DNA from: JAYRSJ01 sp041920215
Lineage (GTDB): Bacteria > Pseudomonadota > Gammaproteobacteria > Burkholderiales > Burkholderiaceae_C
NCBI GenBank assembly: GCA_041920215.1
Contig: JAYRSJ010000008.1
Span: forward strand, 98,119 to 162,118
Direction of reading: 5' to 3'
DNA length: 64,000 nucleotides
The stretch's first letter is position 1, and each line of letters begins with the position of its first letter. The notes under the pieces were generated by a model, which was not told the origin of the DNA, searched no databases, and was given only the letters and a program-made list of their open reading frames with translations. Shown one piece after another: positions 45,999-54,460 of the stretch. A program made the position numbers and the translations under genes.

Positions 45999-46274
45999 TC
46001 AGATCACCTCGCCACGCAGCAGGAACTTGGCCATCGCGACCGAGCCGACGAAGCCGAACAGCACCATGACCAGCGCTGCTTCGAAATACATCTCGCTGTC
46101 GTAGCGAATCGCCAGCACCAGCATGACCAGCATGCCAACCACATAGATGAAGTCCATGGCCAGCACGCGATCCTGGGCGCTGGGGCCACGGAACAGCCGC
46201 ATCATGCCGATGCCGATGGCCACGGCGTAAAGGATCAACGTTGCCGTGATTGACAAGGACAGCAGATCACTCAT
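45999..46274 (-). CDS. mrpF: monovalent cation/H+ antiporter subunit F (Mrp/Mnh/Pha)
   Basis: A 91-residue protein with three predicted helices. The motif RLFRGPSAQDRVLAMDFIYV is diagnostic of MrpF, with a buried aspartate in the second helix. Its start overlaps the mrpE stop by four bases. Confidence 0.93.
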   Translation of the reverse strand: MSDLLSLSITATLILYAVAIGIGMMRLFRGPSAQDRVLAMDFIYVVGMLVMLVLAIRYDSEMYFEAALVMVLFGFVGSVAMAKFLLRGEVI

Positions 46275-46759
46275 TCAAAGATCTCCTTCAGCGGCTGCTC
46301 GTAATCAGACTTGAAGTGCGCGATGAACGCGGCCTCGTCGTCGAGGTCGAACACATGGATCAGCAGGGCGCTGCGGTCAGGCGCGAGTTCCGACCAGACA
46401 GTGCCGGGCACGACGGCGGTGATCATCGCCAGTGCGGCCAGGGCGTGGGTATCCTGCAGTTCGAGCGGGACGAGGACGAAGGCCCCGTGCGGCGTGCGCG
46501 CCTGTGAGCGCCACACGCCGATGGCGACCTGCAGCGCCGACCGCAGCACATCGCGGCCGACCCGCAGGATCAGACGCACCAGCACGCTCCAGCGCCGCAG
46601 CGGCCCGGGCCGTGGCCGCAGCGGGGCCATCAGCAGGGGTAACGCAACCGCCACCATCAGGCCCAGCAGCCACTGGCCGAGACTGAAGCTGCGCGTCAGC
46701 AGCAGCCAGCCTGCCAGCAGTCCCAGCGATAGCCAGGGCGAGGGCAGCAAGCGCTTCAT
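46271..46759 (-). CDS. mrpE: monovalent cation/H+ antiporter subunit E (Mrp/Mnh/Pha)
   Basis: A 162-residue subunit. Two N-terminal hydrophobic segments (about 8-50) are followed by a soluble domain with FVLVPLELQDTHALAALAMI, TAVVPGTVWSELAPD and LLIHVFDLDDEAAFI, all typical of MrpE. The start at 46759 overlaps the mrpD stop; the frame open to 47047 is inside mrpD. It is needed for complex assembly in characterised systems. Confidence 0.92.
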   Translation of the reverse strand: MKRLLPSPWLSLGLLAGWLLLTRSFSLGQWLLGLMVAVALPLLMAPLRPRPGPLRRWSVLVRLILRVGRDVLRSALQVAIGVWRSQARTPHGAFVLVPLELQDTHALAALAMITAVVPGTVWSELAPDRSALLIHVFDLDDEAAFIAHFKSDYEQPLKEIFE

Positions 46760-48405
46760 CGCGACGCCCCCGCGGCGCCGACGGGGCGTGCGCCCATCAC
46801 CGCATCGATGTAGAGCTGCGGGGTGTGCAGCGACTCGGCCGCGGCGCGGCTGTAGGCCAGCCCGACCTCGGCCTGCAGCACCAACACTACCGAGGCGGCG
46901 AGCAGGCCCGCGATCGGCAGCGTCTCGATCACACGAAGACGGGGGGGCGGTCGGTCCTGGCTGGTCCAGAAGTGACGCACGCCCACCCGCATCAAGGCAA
47001 TAGCACCGAGCAGGCCTGAGAGGATCAGCAGGACGAACAGCAGCCACGCGGCCGGTGTGCGCAACTCCAGCAAGGCCGACAGCATGGCCAGTTTGGCGAC
47101 AAAGCCGGACAGCGGCGGCAGCCCTGCCGTGACCAGGGCGCAGACGGTGAAGGCCGCCCCCAGAAAAGCCAGGGCCGCCGGGATGGCGCGACCGATCAGC
47201 GCCTCCTCGTTGTCGTCAAGATTGGTGCCGGCCGGCGGCTCGGCATCGAGGAAGGCGGGCAACGCGTCGTTGCCATCATCGAGCTGCGGTGGCCCGAGCT
47301 CGACCTGGCGGGAGCGCTCCAGCAGTTCCACCAGCAGGAAGAGCGCGCAAGCTGCCAGGGTTGAGCTGGCCAGGTAGAACAGCGCGCCGGCACTGAGGGC
47401 GGGAACGTCGAAGCCGATGGTGGCCACCAGCGTGCCCGACGAGGCGATGACGGCGTAGCCGGCCAGCCGCGCCAGTTGCTGGGAGGCCAGCATGCCCACG
47501 GCCGCGAAGGCCAGCGTGCCGATGCCGCCCCAGATCAGCACACCGCCACCGAAACCCGCCGAGGCGCCGGCATCGGCCGGAAAGCACAGCGTCCACAGCC
47601 GCAGCACCGCATAGACGCCGACCTTGGTGAGAATCGCGAACACTGCAGCAACGGGCGCACTGGCCGCCGCATAGGCCGGCGGCAGCCAGAAGTTCAGCGG
47701 CCACATGCCGGCCTTGGCCAAAAAGGCGATGGCCAAGATCGCGGCGCCGGCATGCAGCAGGCCGCGGTCACTGGGCGGTACCGATGGCAGCTTCTGGGCG
47801 ATGTCGGCCATGTTCAGCGTGCCGGTGACGCCATAGAGCACCGCGACGCCAATCAGGAAGAGCAGCGAGGCAACCAGATTGATCGCGATGTAGTGCAGGC
47901 CGGCGCGCACCCGCGCACTGCCGCCACCATGCAACAGCAGGCCGTAGCTGGCCGCCAGCAGCACCTCGAAGAAGACGAAGAGATTGAACAGATCGGCGGT
48001 CAGGAAGGCGCCGTACAGCCCCATCAGCTGCAGCTGGAAAAGCACATGGAAGTACACCCCGGCGTGCTGCCAGCGCGCCAGCGCGTAGAGCAGGGCGGCA
48101 AGCCCCACGCAGCCGGTCAGCACCGCCAGCAGCGCCGACAGGCGGTCGGCGACCAGCACGATGCCGAAGGGCACCGGCCAGTTGCCCGGCAGGTAGATGC
48201 CGAAGGCCGCCGGCGCCTCGCGTCCGGCCACGTCCAGTAACAGGCTCACCGCGATGATCAGCCCCAGGGTGGTCGACAGCACATTGGCAACGGCCTTCAG
48301 CGGGCGCCGGCCTTCACCCAGCAGCAGCATCAGCGCGGCGGTGGCAAGCGGCAGCAGCACCGGCGCCACCAGCAGGTGTTCGGTCAGGGGCTTGAGCGCG
48401 TCCAT
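46756..48405 (-). CDS. mrpD: monovalent cation/H+ antiporter subunit D (Mrp/Mnh/Pha)
   Basis: A 549-residue antiporter-like subunit, homologous to NuoM/NuoN. It has the usual FNLFVFFEVLLAASYGLLLH and FLAKAGMWPLNFWLPPAYAA, with the conserved glutamate and lysine of the ion path. Some 50 hydrophilic residues rich in acidic residues (near residue 380-410, around DDGNDALPAFLDAEPPAG) form an unusual loop. I use the ATG at 48405, which overlaps the mrpC stop (TGATG); a GTG directly before it is also possible. GGAGGAG lies upstream. Confidence 0.93.
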   Translation of the reverse strand: MDALKPLTEHLLVAPVLLPLATAALMLLLGEGRRPLKAVANVLSTTLGLIIAVSLLLDVAGREAPAAFGIYLPGNWPVPFGIVLVADRLSALLAVLTGCVGLAALLYALARWQHAGVYFHVLFQLQLMGLYGAFLTADLFNLFVFFEVLLAASYGLLLHGGGSARVRAGLHYIAINLVASLLFLIGVAVLYGVTGTLNMADIAQKLPSVPPSDRGLLHAGAAILAIAFLAKAGMWPLNFWLPPAYAAASAPVAAVFAILTKVGVYAVLRLWTLCFPADAGASAGFGGGVLIWGGIGTLAFAAVGMLASQQLARLAGYAVIASSGTLVATIGFDVPALSAGALFYLASSTLAACALFLLVELLERSRQVELGPPQLDDGNDALPAFLDAEPPAGTNLDDNEEALIGRAIPAALAFLGAAFTVCALVTAGLPPLSGFVAKLAMLSALLELRTPAAWLLFVLLILSGLLGAIALMRVGVRHFWTSQDRPPPRLRVIETLPIAGLLAASVVLVLQAEVGLAYSRAAAESLHTPQLYIDAVMGARPVGAAGASR

Positions 48406-48749
48406 CACGGGTGCTCCTCCTGACCGTCCACATGGTCACCGCCAGAGAGGCCGCGCAGGGCCAGCAGCACGACGAGGAAGAGCGCGGTCGTGGCAAAGCC
48501 GATCACGATGGCGGTCAGCACCAGCGACTGAGGCAGGGGATCGGTGTAGTTTGCGAGATCGGCTGCCAGACCCGGCCGGACGATGGGCTCGCGATCGATG
48601 GCCAGACTGCCGACGCTGAAGATGAATAGATTGACCGCATAGGACAGCAGCGACAGGCCTATCAGCACCTGGAAGGTTCGTGGCCGCAGCACCAGCCATA
48701 CGCCGGCACTGGCCATCACGCCGATCGCGATCGAGATCACCAGTTCCAT
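48405..48749 (-). CDS. mrpC: monovalent cation/H+ antiporter subunit C (Mrp/Mnh/Pha)
   Basis: A 114-residue NuoK-like subunit with three helices. LRPRTFQVLIGLSLLSYAVN and DPLPQSLVLTAIVIGFATTA are family hallmarks. The start overlaps the mrpAB stop by one base and its own stop overlaps the mrpD start, so the operon is tightly coupled. Confidence 0.95.
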   Translation of the reverse strand: MELVISIAIGVMASAGVWLVLRPRTFQVLIGLSLLSYAVNLFIFSVGSLAIDREPIVRPGLAADLANYTDPLPQSLVLTAIVIGFATTALFLVVLLALRGLSGGDHVDGQEEHP

Positions 48750-51658
48750 CAGCCGGCCCTCTCTTCGTCAAGCGCCAGCCCCTGCCGGCGGCGTGCGCGC
48801 AGAGACTGGTGGGCAATGGCCGTCAGCAGCAGCAGCGTAGAGCCGACGACGACCGCAAACACGCCCAGATCGAACAGGGCTGCGGTGGGCAGGTGCACCG
48901 CGCCGACCAGCGGCCAATGGACGTGGGCCGTGTGGGTGCTCAGGAAGGGGTAGCCCAGCGCCAAAGAGCCCAGCCCGGTGGCCAACGCGATCAACAGCCC
49001 GGCAGCGATCCAGCGGGTGGGCAGCAGGTGCAGGCGCGCCTCGACCCAGCGCGTGCCGCTGAACATGTATTGCGCAATGAATGCGATCGCCACCACCAGG
49101 CCGGCGACAAAGCCGCCTCCTGGCTCGTTGTGACCGCGCATGAACAGGTGGAATGCGAACAGCCCGGCCACCGGCAGCAGCAGCCGCACCAGCACGGCCG
49201 GCACCTCCAGATAGGGCGGCAGATGCTCGTCGCCATCGCCGTCGCGGTCGATCAGGTCGGCACCGGTGGCCTCGACGGGGCTGCGCTGCTGTTCGGTCGG
49301 CTCGATCGCTTCCTGTGCCGGACGGAAACGCCTGAGCAGGCCGTACACCGTCAGGCCGACGATGCCCAGCACGGTGATCTCGCCCAAGGTGTCGAAGGCG
49401 CGGAAATCGACCAGCATCACATTCACCACATTGCTGCCGCCGCCGGCGGGCAGGGCATTCTCGATGAAGAAGGGCGAGATCGAGAGCGGCGCCTGGCGCG
49501 TCAGCAGCGCATAGGACAGTGCCGCCAGGCCGACGCCGACCGCCAGAGCAAGCACCAGGTCGCGCCGCCGGCGCCACCAGGCGCGCGCGGCGGTGCGCGG
49601 ATCGTCCTGCTCGACGCGCTTGGGCATCCAGCGCAGCCCCAGCAGGAACAGCACGAGGGTGACCACCTCCACGGCCAGCTGGGTCAGCGCCAGGTCCGGC
49701 GCCGAGAACCAGGCGAAGGTGATGCACAGTGCCAGTCCGACCACGCTGAGCATGGCGAGCGCCGCGAGCCGGTGGAATTTGGCCTGCTTGGCAGCGCCGA
49801 TCGCGCAGGCCCCTGCCACCAGCCACAGCAGCACGAACTCGGGCGTGGCCGGCACACGCACCCGGTCACCCCAGGTGAGCGGCACGATCAGGGCCGAACC
49901 CAGGCCAGCCAGTCCTGCTATCAGCAGCATCGCGAACAGCTGTGGCTGCAAGCGCCGGGTACCCAGCCAGCGCAGCAGCCTGCGGGCAGTGCCCGAGAGA
50001 AGGGCCAGCAAGCCCTCAAACAGGCGCTTGCCGTCCAGGCCACCCAGCAGGGGCGCATGGCGTTCGCGACGCTGCTTGAAGCGTTCGGCGAAGCGCAGAT
50101 AGATCAGCAGGCCGCCCGCGCTGGCCACCAGGCTCATCAGCAGCGGGGTGTTGAAACCGTGCCAGAGCGCCAGGCTGTAGTCGGGCAAGGTGCCGCCGAC
50201 CACCGGCTGGGCCGCTATGGCCAGCACCGGTCCGATGGACCAGGCCGGCAAGGTGCCGACGACCACGCAGGCCAGTACCAGCAACTCCACCGGCACGCGC
50301 ATCCAGTGGGCCGGCTCATGCGGGCGGCGCGGGCAATCGGTTGGCGGCGGGCCGAAGAACACATCGTGGCCGAAGCGCAGCGAGTAGACGACCGCGAACA
50401 CGCCGGCCAGCGTGGCGGCCGCCGGCAGCCCGTACTCGATGGCCGGGTGCGCTGTGACGAAGACAGTCTCAGCGAAGAACATCTCCTTGGACAGGAAACC
50501 GTTGAGCAGCGGCACGCCGGCCATCGCCGCACAGGCCACGATGGCCAGCGTGCCGGTGATGGGCATGAAGCGGAACAGCCCGTCGAGCCGGCGCATGTCG
50601 CGCGTACCGGTCTCATGGTCGATGATGCCCACCGACATGAACAGGGAGGCTTTGAAAGTCGCGTGGTTCATCATGTGGAAGACCGCCGCCACCGCGGCCA
50701 GCGGGCTGTTCAGGCCCAGCAGCAGCGTGATCAGGCCCAGATGGCTGATCGTCGAATAGGCCAGCAGACCTTTCAGGTCGTTCTGGAACATCGCCGCGTA
50801 GCTGCCCAGCAGCAGCGTGGCCAGGCCAGCACCGCCGACAATCCAGAACCAGGCGTCGCTGCCCGACAGCACCGGCCACAGCCGGGCCAGCAGGAACACC
50901 CCAGCCTTGACCATGGTGGCTGAGTGCAGATAGGCCGAGACTGGCGTGGGCGCGGCCATCGCATGCGGCAGCCAGAAATGGAAGGGAAACTGCGCGCTCT
51001 TGGTCAGTGCGCCCAGCAGCACCAGCCCCAGCGCCAATGGGTAGAGCGGGTGGGCTCGCACGCTGTCGCCCGAGCGCAGCACCGTCTCGAGCTCATAGCT
51101 TCCGACGATATGCCCCAGCAGCAGTACGCCGGCCAGCAGCGCCAGACCGCCGGTGGCGGTGACGGTGAAGGCCATGCGCGCGCCGCGGCGGGCATCCTTG
51201 CGGTGTGTCCAATAGCCGATCAGCAGAAAGGAAAAGACGCTGGTCAGCTCCCAGAACACGACCATCTGTACCAGATTGCCCGACACCACCACACCCAGCA
51301 TCGCACCCATGAAGCCCAGCAGCAGCGAGTAGAAGCGGGCGGCCGGGTCGTCGGCCGACAGGTAGTAGCGCGCATACACCGTGACCAGCAAGCCCATGCC
51401 GCTGACCAGCAGCGCGAACATCCAAGCAAAGCCGTCCAGGCGGACGACGATGTCGATGCCCAGGCTAGGCAGCCAGGTCAGTCGCTGGCTCAGCACCTCG
51501 CCGGCACTGATGGCCGGGTACAGCAGGGCCAGCTGCACCGTCACAGCAAGCGCCACAGCGGCAGCCCACAAGGACTCGAGATTGCGGGCGGTGGTCGGCA
51601 AAAGCGCGGCCACCGCGCTGCCGATGAAGGGCAACGTGAGCAGGAGCAGAAGTGTCAT
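48749..51658 (-). CDS. mrpA: monovalent cation/H+ antiporter subunits A and B, fused
   Basis: A 969-residue first subunit. Residues 1-500 form an antiporter core homologous to NuoL (WELTSVFSFLLIGYWTHRKD, LTKSAQFPFHFWLPHAMAAP, HSATMVKAGVFLLARLWPVL). Residues 600-790 are the MrpA tail with SAPDLALTQLAVEVVTLVLF and VVNVMLVDFRAFDTLGEITV. The last 150 residues are an MrpB domain (FMRGHNEPGGGFVAGLVVAI). A single A-B fusion with five further genes is the group 2, Pha-type arrangement. Such complexes exchange Na+ or K+ for protons; which ion is used here cannot be told from sequence. Confidence 0.95.
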   Translation of the reverse strand: MTLLLLLTLPFIGSAVAALLPTTARNLESLWAAAVALAVTVQLALLYPAISAGEVLSQRLTWLPSLGIDIVVRLDGFAWMFALLVSGMGLLVTVYARYYLSADDPAARFYSLLLGFMGAMLGVVVSGNLVQMVVFWELTSVFSFLLIGYWTHRKDARRGARMAFTVTATGGLALLAGVLLLGHIVGSYELETVLRSGDSVRAHPLYPLALGLVLLGALTKSAQFPFHFWLPHAMAAPTPVSAYLHSATMVKAGVFLLARLWPVLSGSDAWFWIVGGAGLATLLLGSYAAMFQNDLKGLLAYSTISHLGLITLLLGLNSPLAAVAAVFHMMNHATFKASLFMSVGIIDHETGTRDMRRLDGLFRFMPITGTLAIVACAAMAGVPLLNGFLSKEMFFAETVFVTAHPAIEYGLPAAATLAGVFAVVYSLRFGHDVFFGPPPTDCPRRPHEPAHWMRVPVELLVLACVVVGTLPAWSIGPVLAIAAQPVVGGTLPDYSLALWHGFNTPLLMSLVASAGGLLIYLRFAERFKQRRERHAPLLGGLDGKRLFEGLLALLSGTARRLLRWLGTRRLQPQLFAMLLIAGLAGLGSALIVPLTWGDRVRVPATPEFVLLWLVAGACAIGAAKQAKFHRLAALAMLSVVGLALCITFAWFSAPDLALTQLAVEVVTLVLFLLGLRWMPKRVEQDDPRTAARAWWRRRRDLVLALAVGVGLAALSYALLTRQAPLSISPFFIENALPAGGGSNVVNVMLVDFRAFDTLGEITVLGIVGLTVYGLLRRFRPAQEAIEPTEQQRSPVEATGADLIDRDGDGDEHLPPYLEVPAVLVRLLLPVAGLFAFHLFMRGHNEPGGGFVAGLVVAIAFIAQYMFSGTRWVEARLHLLPTRWIAAGLLIALATGLGSLALGYPFLSTHTAHVHWPLVGAVHLPTAALFDLGVFAVVVGSTLLLLTAIAHQSLRARRRQGLALDEERAG

Positions 51659-52136
51659 CGCCGGCGAGTCTACTGGCGGAAAGCGTGCTGTCGAACAAAT
51701 GATGCGCCGGGCATGCGGCTTTCCTGGCCGAGTACGGCAGCTGCGGCGAGCTGAAAAGTCGCTTGCCGCGGGCTGCCTCCGGAAGTTGACCGGGCGCAGT
51801 GTTTCAGAAAACGGTACGCCGGCGTCTTAGTCCGCGCTGGCTGCCGTTGCTGGTCTGCCTGCTGGTAGCCCAGCCGGCCGCGGTTGGCGATAAGGGTAGG
51901 TTTGGTTGTCGGTTTACATAATACACATTGTCGATCTTTAGGGGATGGGCAAAGGGGCGGAGTCCTCTATGAACTTCCACCCCTACAGCATCGACCATGC
52001 CCCGTTTCGCTGCCAATTTGGCGCAGTTCTGGCGTGGGTTCTTGGGCGGCAGAACTTGACGGGACTCAAATCCATCTTGCGCGCCTGAGGGCAAGCTCAG
52101 GCGTACCGCCCGAGAAGCGCGTCCACCGCTCTACCC
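51659..52136. other. 478-bp intergenic stretch with possible remnants of an integrated element
   Basis: No convincing gene. The stretch is visibly less GC-rich than its surroundings near 51900-51945. There the minus strand reads CGACAATGTGTATTATGTAA, which resembles an XerC/XerD (dif-like) site. A minus-strand frame (51804-52094) contains CAKLAAKRGMVDAVGVE, a run that reminds me of recombinase tails reading into tRNA attachment sites; that is memory, not a search. On the plus strand a 39-codon frame (51969-52088) has no visible ribosome-binding site. Confidence 0.4.
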
Positions 52137-52373
52137 ATGTCCGCCAAGAAGTTCCCTATCAAGCCCGCGCATCCCGGCCGTATCTGCTGGGGCTGCGACA
52201 AATACTGCGCCGCCGACGCGCTGCAGTGCGGCAATGGCTCCGTCGCCACCCCGCACCCGTCCGAGTTGTTCGGCGATGACTGGATGAGTTGGGGACTGGA
52301 CGCCGAGACGAACTCTGGGCGGGAGCATGAGGCCGAGCACGTGTCAGGCCGCCGGCCGCTGCCGCACCCCTAG
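52137..52373 (+). CDS. DUF3079 family small protein
   Basis: A 78-residue protein, MSAKKFPIKPAHPGRICWGC onward, with cysteines in ICWGCDKYCAADALQCGNG and the following TPHPSELFGDDWMSWGLD. This arrangement is what I recognise as DUF3079, a small uncharacterised proteobacterial family. The four cysteines suggest metal binding. It lies on the plus strand, and its last 30 bp overlap the 3' end of the converging LysR gene, so the end codons serve both strands. There is no obvious co-transcribed partner. Confidence 0.78.
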   Translation: MSAKKFPIKPAHPGRICWGCDKYCAADALQCGNGSVATPHPSELFGDDWMSWGLDAETNSGREHEAEHVSGRRPLPHP

Positions 52374-53288
52374 CCGGTCGCGCAGATCGTCGAGCAGCGC
52401 GCGCGCCGGTGGAGATAGCGAACGGTCTTGGCGCCAGACCAGGTACCACTGGCGACGCAAGGGAAAGCCGGCCACCGGCAGAATTCGTAGGCCCTCGGTT
52501 GCGGGCTCCGCCGCCAGTGCATGCCTGGACAGGACGGCCAGTCCCAGTCCGGCCCGCACCGCATGCTTGATGGCTTCGTTGCTACCCAGTGCCATGCGCG
52601 GCGCCCAGACCAGTCCTTGCTCGGCGAGCGCCTCCTCGGCTGCGGCGCGGGTGCCTGAGCCGGCTTCGCGAGTGAGCAAGGGCTCCTCGATCAAGTCAGC
52701 AAGCTTCAGGCGCCGCCGGCTCGCCAGCCGGTGCTCCCGCGGTGCGATCAGCACCAGGGGATTTTCCAGGAATGGCCAGCGCGCCAGCGGCAGATGCGCA
52801 GGTGGCCGCATCATCGCCGCCAACTCGTCGTCGCCGCGCTCCAGCCGCGCCACCACGGCCGCACGGTTCTCTACCGCCAGCTCGATGGCGATGCCCGGGT
52901 ACTGGCGCGCGAAGGGGCCGAGCAGGTCGGGCAGGAAGTACTCGGTGGTCGTCACCGCGGCGATGCGCAAACGCCCCCGCTTCAAACCCTGCAGGTCGGC
53001 TGCATCGTCCTCGAACTGCTGCCAGATGGCGCCCATCTGTCTGACCGCCTCGGCGAGGCGCTGACCGACTGCGGTAGCCACCAGGCCCCGGCCCTGCGCC
53101 TCGAACAGCGTCAGTCCCAGTGCTGCGGCCAGTTCCTTCAGCTGCGTGGACACGGTCGGCTGAGCCAGATGCAAGGCCTGGGCGGCGCGCCCCACCCCAC
53201 CCAGCCGCACCACTGCCTCAAAGCTGCGCAGCTGCACCAGGCTGGCGCGGGGCGCACGCTCAAGTCCGGCCGGCACGCCCTGATCCAT
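52344..53288 (-). CDS. LysR-family transcriptional regulator
   Basis: A LysR-type regulator of 314 residues from the ATG at 53288 (an earlier start at 53318 would run into the promoter region). The N-terminal winged helix has LVQLRSFEAVVRLGGVGRAA and LHLAQPTVSTQLKELAAALG. The effector domain has AVTTTEYFLPDLLGPFARQY and GLAVLSRHALAAEP. It diverges from an SbtA-type transporter gene across a gap with an inverted repeat, so it probably controls that gene. It resembles the CbbR/CmpR group that responds to carbon metabolites, but this is only a family-level likeness. Confidence 0.9.
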   Translation of the reverse strand: MDQGVPAGLERAPRASLVQLRSFEAVVRLGGVGRAAQALHLAQPTVSTQLKELAAALGLTLFEAQGRGLVATAVGQRLAEAVRQMGAIWQQFEDDAADLQGLKRGRLRIAAVTTTEYFLPDLLGPFARQYPGIAIELAVENRAAVVARLERGDDELAAMMRPPAHLPLARWPFLENPLVLIAPREHRLASRRRLKLADLIEEPLLTREAGSGTRAAAEEALAEQGLVWAPRMALGSNEAIKHAVRAGLGLAVLSRHALAAEPATEGLRILPVAGFPLRRQWYLVWRQDRSLSPPARALLDDLRDRLGVRQRPAA

Positions 53289-53318
53289 TGGATTTGACGA
53301 TGTTTTCAATCGGGACAA

Positions 53319-53338
53319 ATCACTTGTTATGAAGTGAT
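53319..53338. promoter_or_regulatory. inverted repeat, likely LysR operator
   Basis: ATCACTT (53319-53325) and AAGTGAT (53332-53338) form a perfect seven-base inverted repeat with a six-base spacer. It lies between the LysR start (53288) and the transporter start (53364). LysR regulators usually bind such dyads in divergent promoters. Confidence 0.55.
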
Positions 53339-53363
53339 GAATTGTCGACCATTGCCGCCCAAC

Positions 53364-54326
53364 ATGCAGAACTTCCTAGATCCCCCGATTCTTTTCTTCA
53401 TCCTCGGCCTGGCCGCCGCCGCCCTGAGGTCCAATCTCGAGATTCCCGCACCGATCGCCCGCTTCCTCTCGCTCTACTTGCTGATGGCCCTGGGACTGAA
53501 GGGCGGTTTCGCGCTTTCGAAGTCCGGGCTAAGCGCCGAAGTGCTCCTGAGCCTGGGCTGTGCCGTCCTGCTGGCCGTGCTCGTCCCGGCCATCGGCTAT
53601 CTGCTGCTCAAGCAGCGCCTGTCGCGCTTCGATGCCGCCGCGGTTGCGGCCACCTACGGTTCGGTCAGCGCCGTCACCTTCATCACCGCTGTCCAGTATC
53701 TGGAGTCGCGCGGCCTTGCCTATGGCGGCCATATGGCCGCTGCGATGGCCTTGATGGAGTCGCCGGCCATCGTGATGGCGGTGCTGCTGGCGAATCTGGC
53801 CCGCCGGCGCGATGCCGCTGTGCCGGCACCACAAGGCCAGGGCCTGGGCAAGATCTTGCATGAGTCCTTCACCGACGGGGCCCAGCTGCTGCTGCTGGGC
53901 GCGATGCTGATCGGCCTGCTGACCGGACAGACTGGCGAACGGGCGATGCAGCCCTTCACCGGCGATCTGTTCAAGGGCATGCTGGCCTTCTTCCTGTTGG
54001 ACATGGGCCTGGTCGCGGCGCGCAACTTCGGTTCCTTGCGCGGACGCTCACCCTGGCTGCTGGGCTATGCGATCGGCGGCCCGCTCGCGCATGCGGGGCT
54101 GGCCCTGCTGCTGGCCGCGACCGTCGGGCTGTCGCCGGGCGATGGTGCGCTGCTGATGGTGCTGGCGGCGAGTGCCTCCTATATCGCGGTGCCGGCGGTT
54201 CTGCGCGAGGCCATTCCCGAAGCCAGCCCATCGCTTTACTTCGGCATGTCGCTGGGCCTGACCTTTCCGCTCAACATCTTGCTGGGCATACCGCTTTACG
54301 TGGCGCTTGCCCATCGCTGGCTGTGA
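53364..54326 (+). CDS. sodium-dependent bicarbonate transport family (SbtA-like) permease
   Basis: A 320-residue membrane protein with about ten helices in two halves. FLSLYLLMALGLKGGFALSK, YGSVSAVTFITAVQYLESRG and GHMAAAMALMESPAIVMAVL are hallmarks of the SbtA family, known from cyanobacteria as a high-affinity Na+/bicarbonate symporter. The second half repeats the fold with LLDMGLVAARNFGSLRG and VLAASASYIAVPAVLREAIP. In heterotrophs the substrate is not established. The start at 53364 is preferred because the upstream frame (ATG at 53337) runs into the inverted repeat. No SbtB (PII-like) gene is adjacent. Confidence 0.88.
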   Translation: MQNFLDPPILFFILGLAAAALRSNLEIPAPIARFLSLYLLMALGLKGGFALSKSGLSAEVLLSLGCAVLLAVLVPAIGYLLLKQRLSRFDAAAVAATYGSVSAVTFITAVQYLESRGLAYGGHMAAAMALMESPAIVMAVLLANLARRRDAAVPAPQGQGLGKILHESFTDGAQLLLLGAMLIGLLTGQTGERAMQPFTGDLFKGMLAFFLLDMGLVAARNFGSLRGRSPWLLGYAIGGPLAHAGLALLLAATVGLSPGDGALLMVLAASASYIAVPAVLREAIPEASPSLYFGMSLGLTFPLNILLGIPLYVALAHRWL

Positions 54327-54371
54327 CCGCGGACCCGCCATGCCGCAAACACCCTGCCCCACATGACCAAA

Positions 54372-54417
54372 GCCGCCGACCACTGTCCAGCGCAGACGCT
54401 GGACCGTGGCCGGCGGC
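54372..54417. terminator. long hairpin in the convergent gap between sbtA-like gene and livJ
   Basis: A 21-base arm (54372-54392) pairs with 54397-54417 around loop CAGA with two mismatches. Outside it AAAG and CTTT flank the stem. It lies in the middle of the 134-bp gap between two converging genes and is the most stable structure there. T-runs are short (TTT) on both sides, so it would act as a weak bidirectional terminator. Confidence 0.5.
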
Positions 54418-54460
54418 CCCGGGCTTTGCGAGTTACCGCGTCAGTGTGTTGTCGTCAGGA

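Noticed and set aside
48680..50923. 747-codon open frame opposite mrpAB
   Set aside because: Glutamine- and histidine-rich shadow of the fused mrpAB gene.
51667..51672. TAGACT as -10 box for the mrp operon
   Set aside because: Too close to the mrpA ATG and without a credible -35 element.
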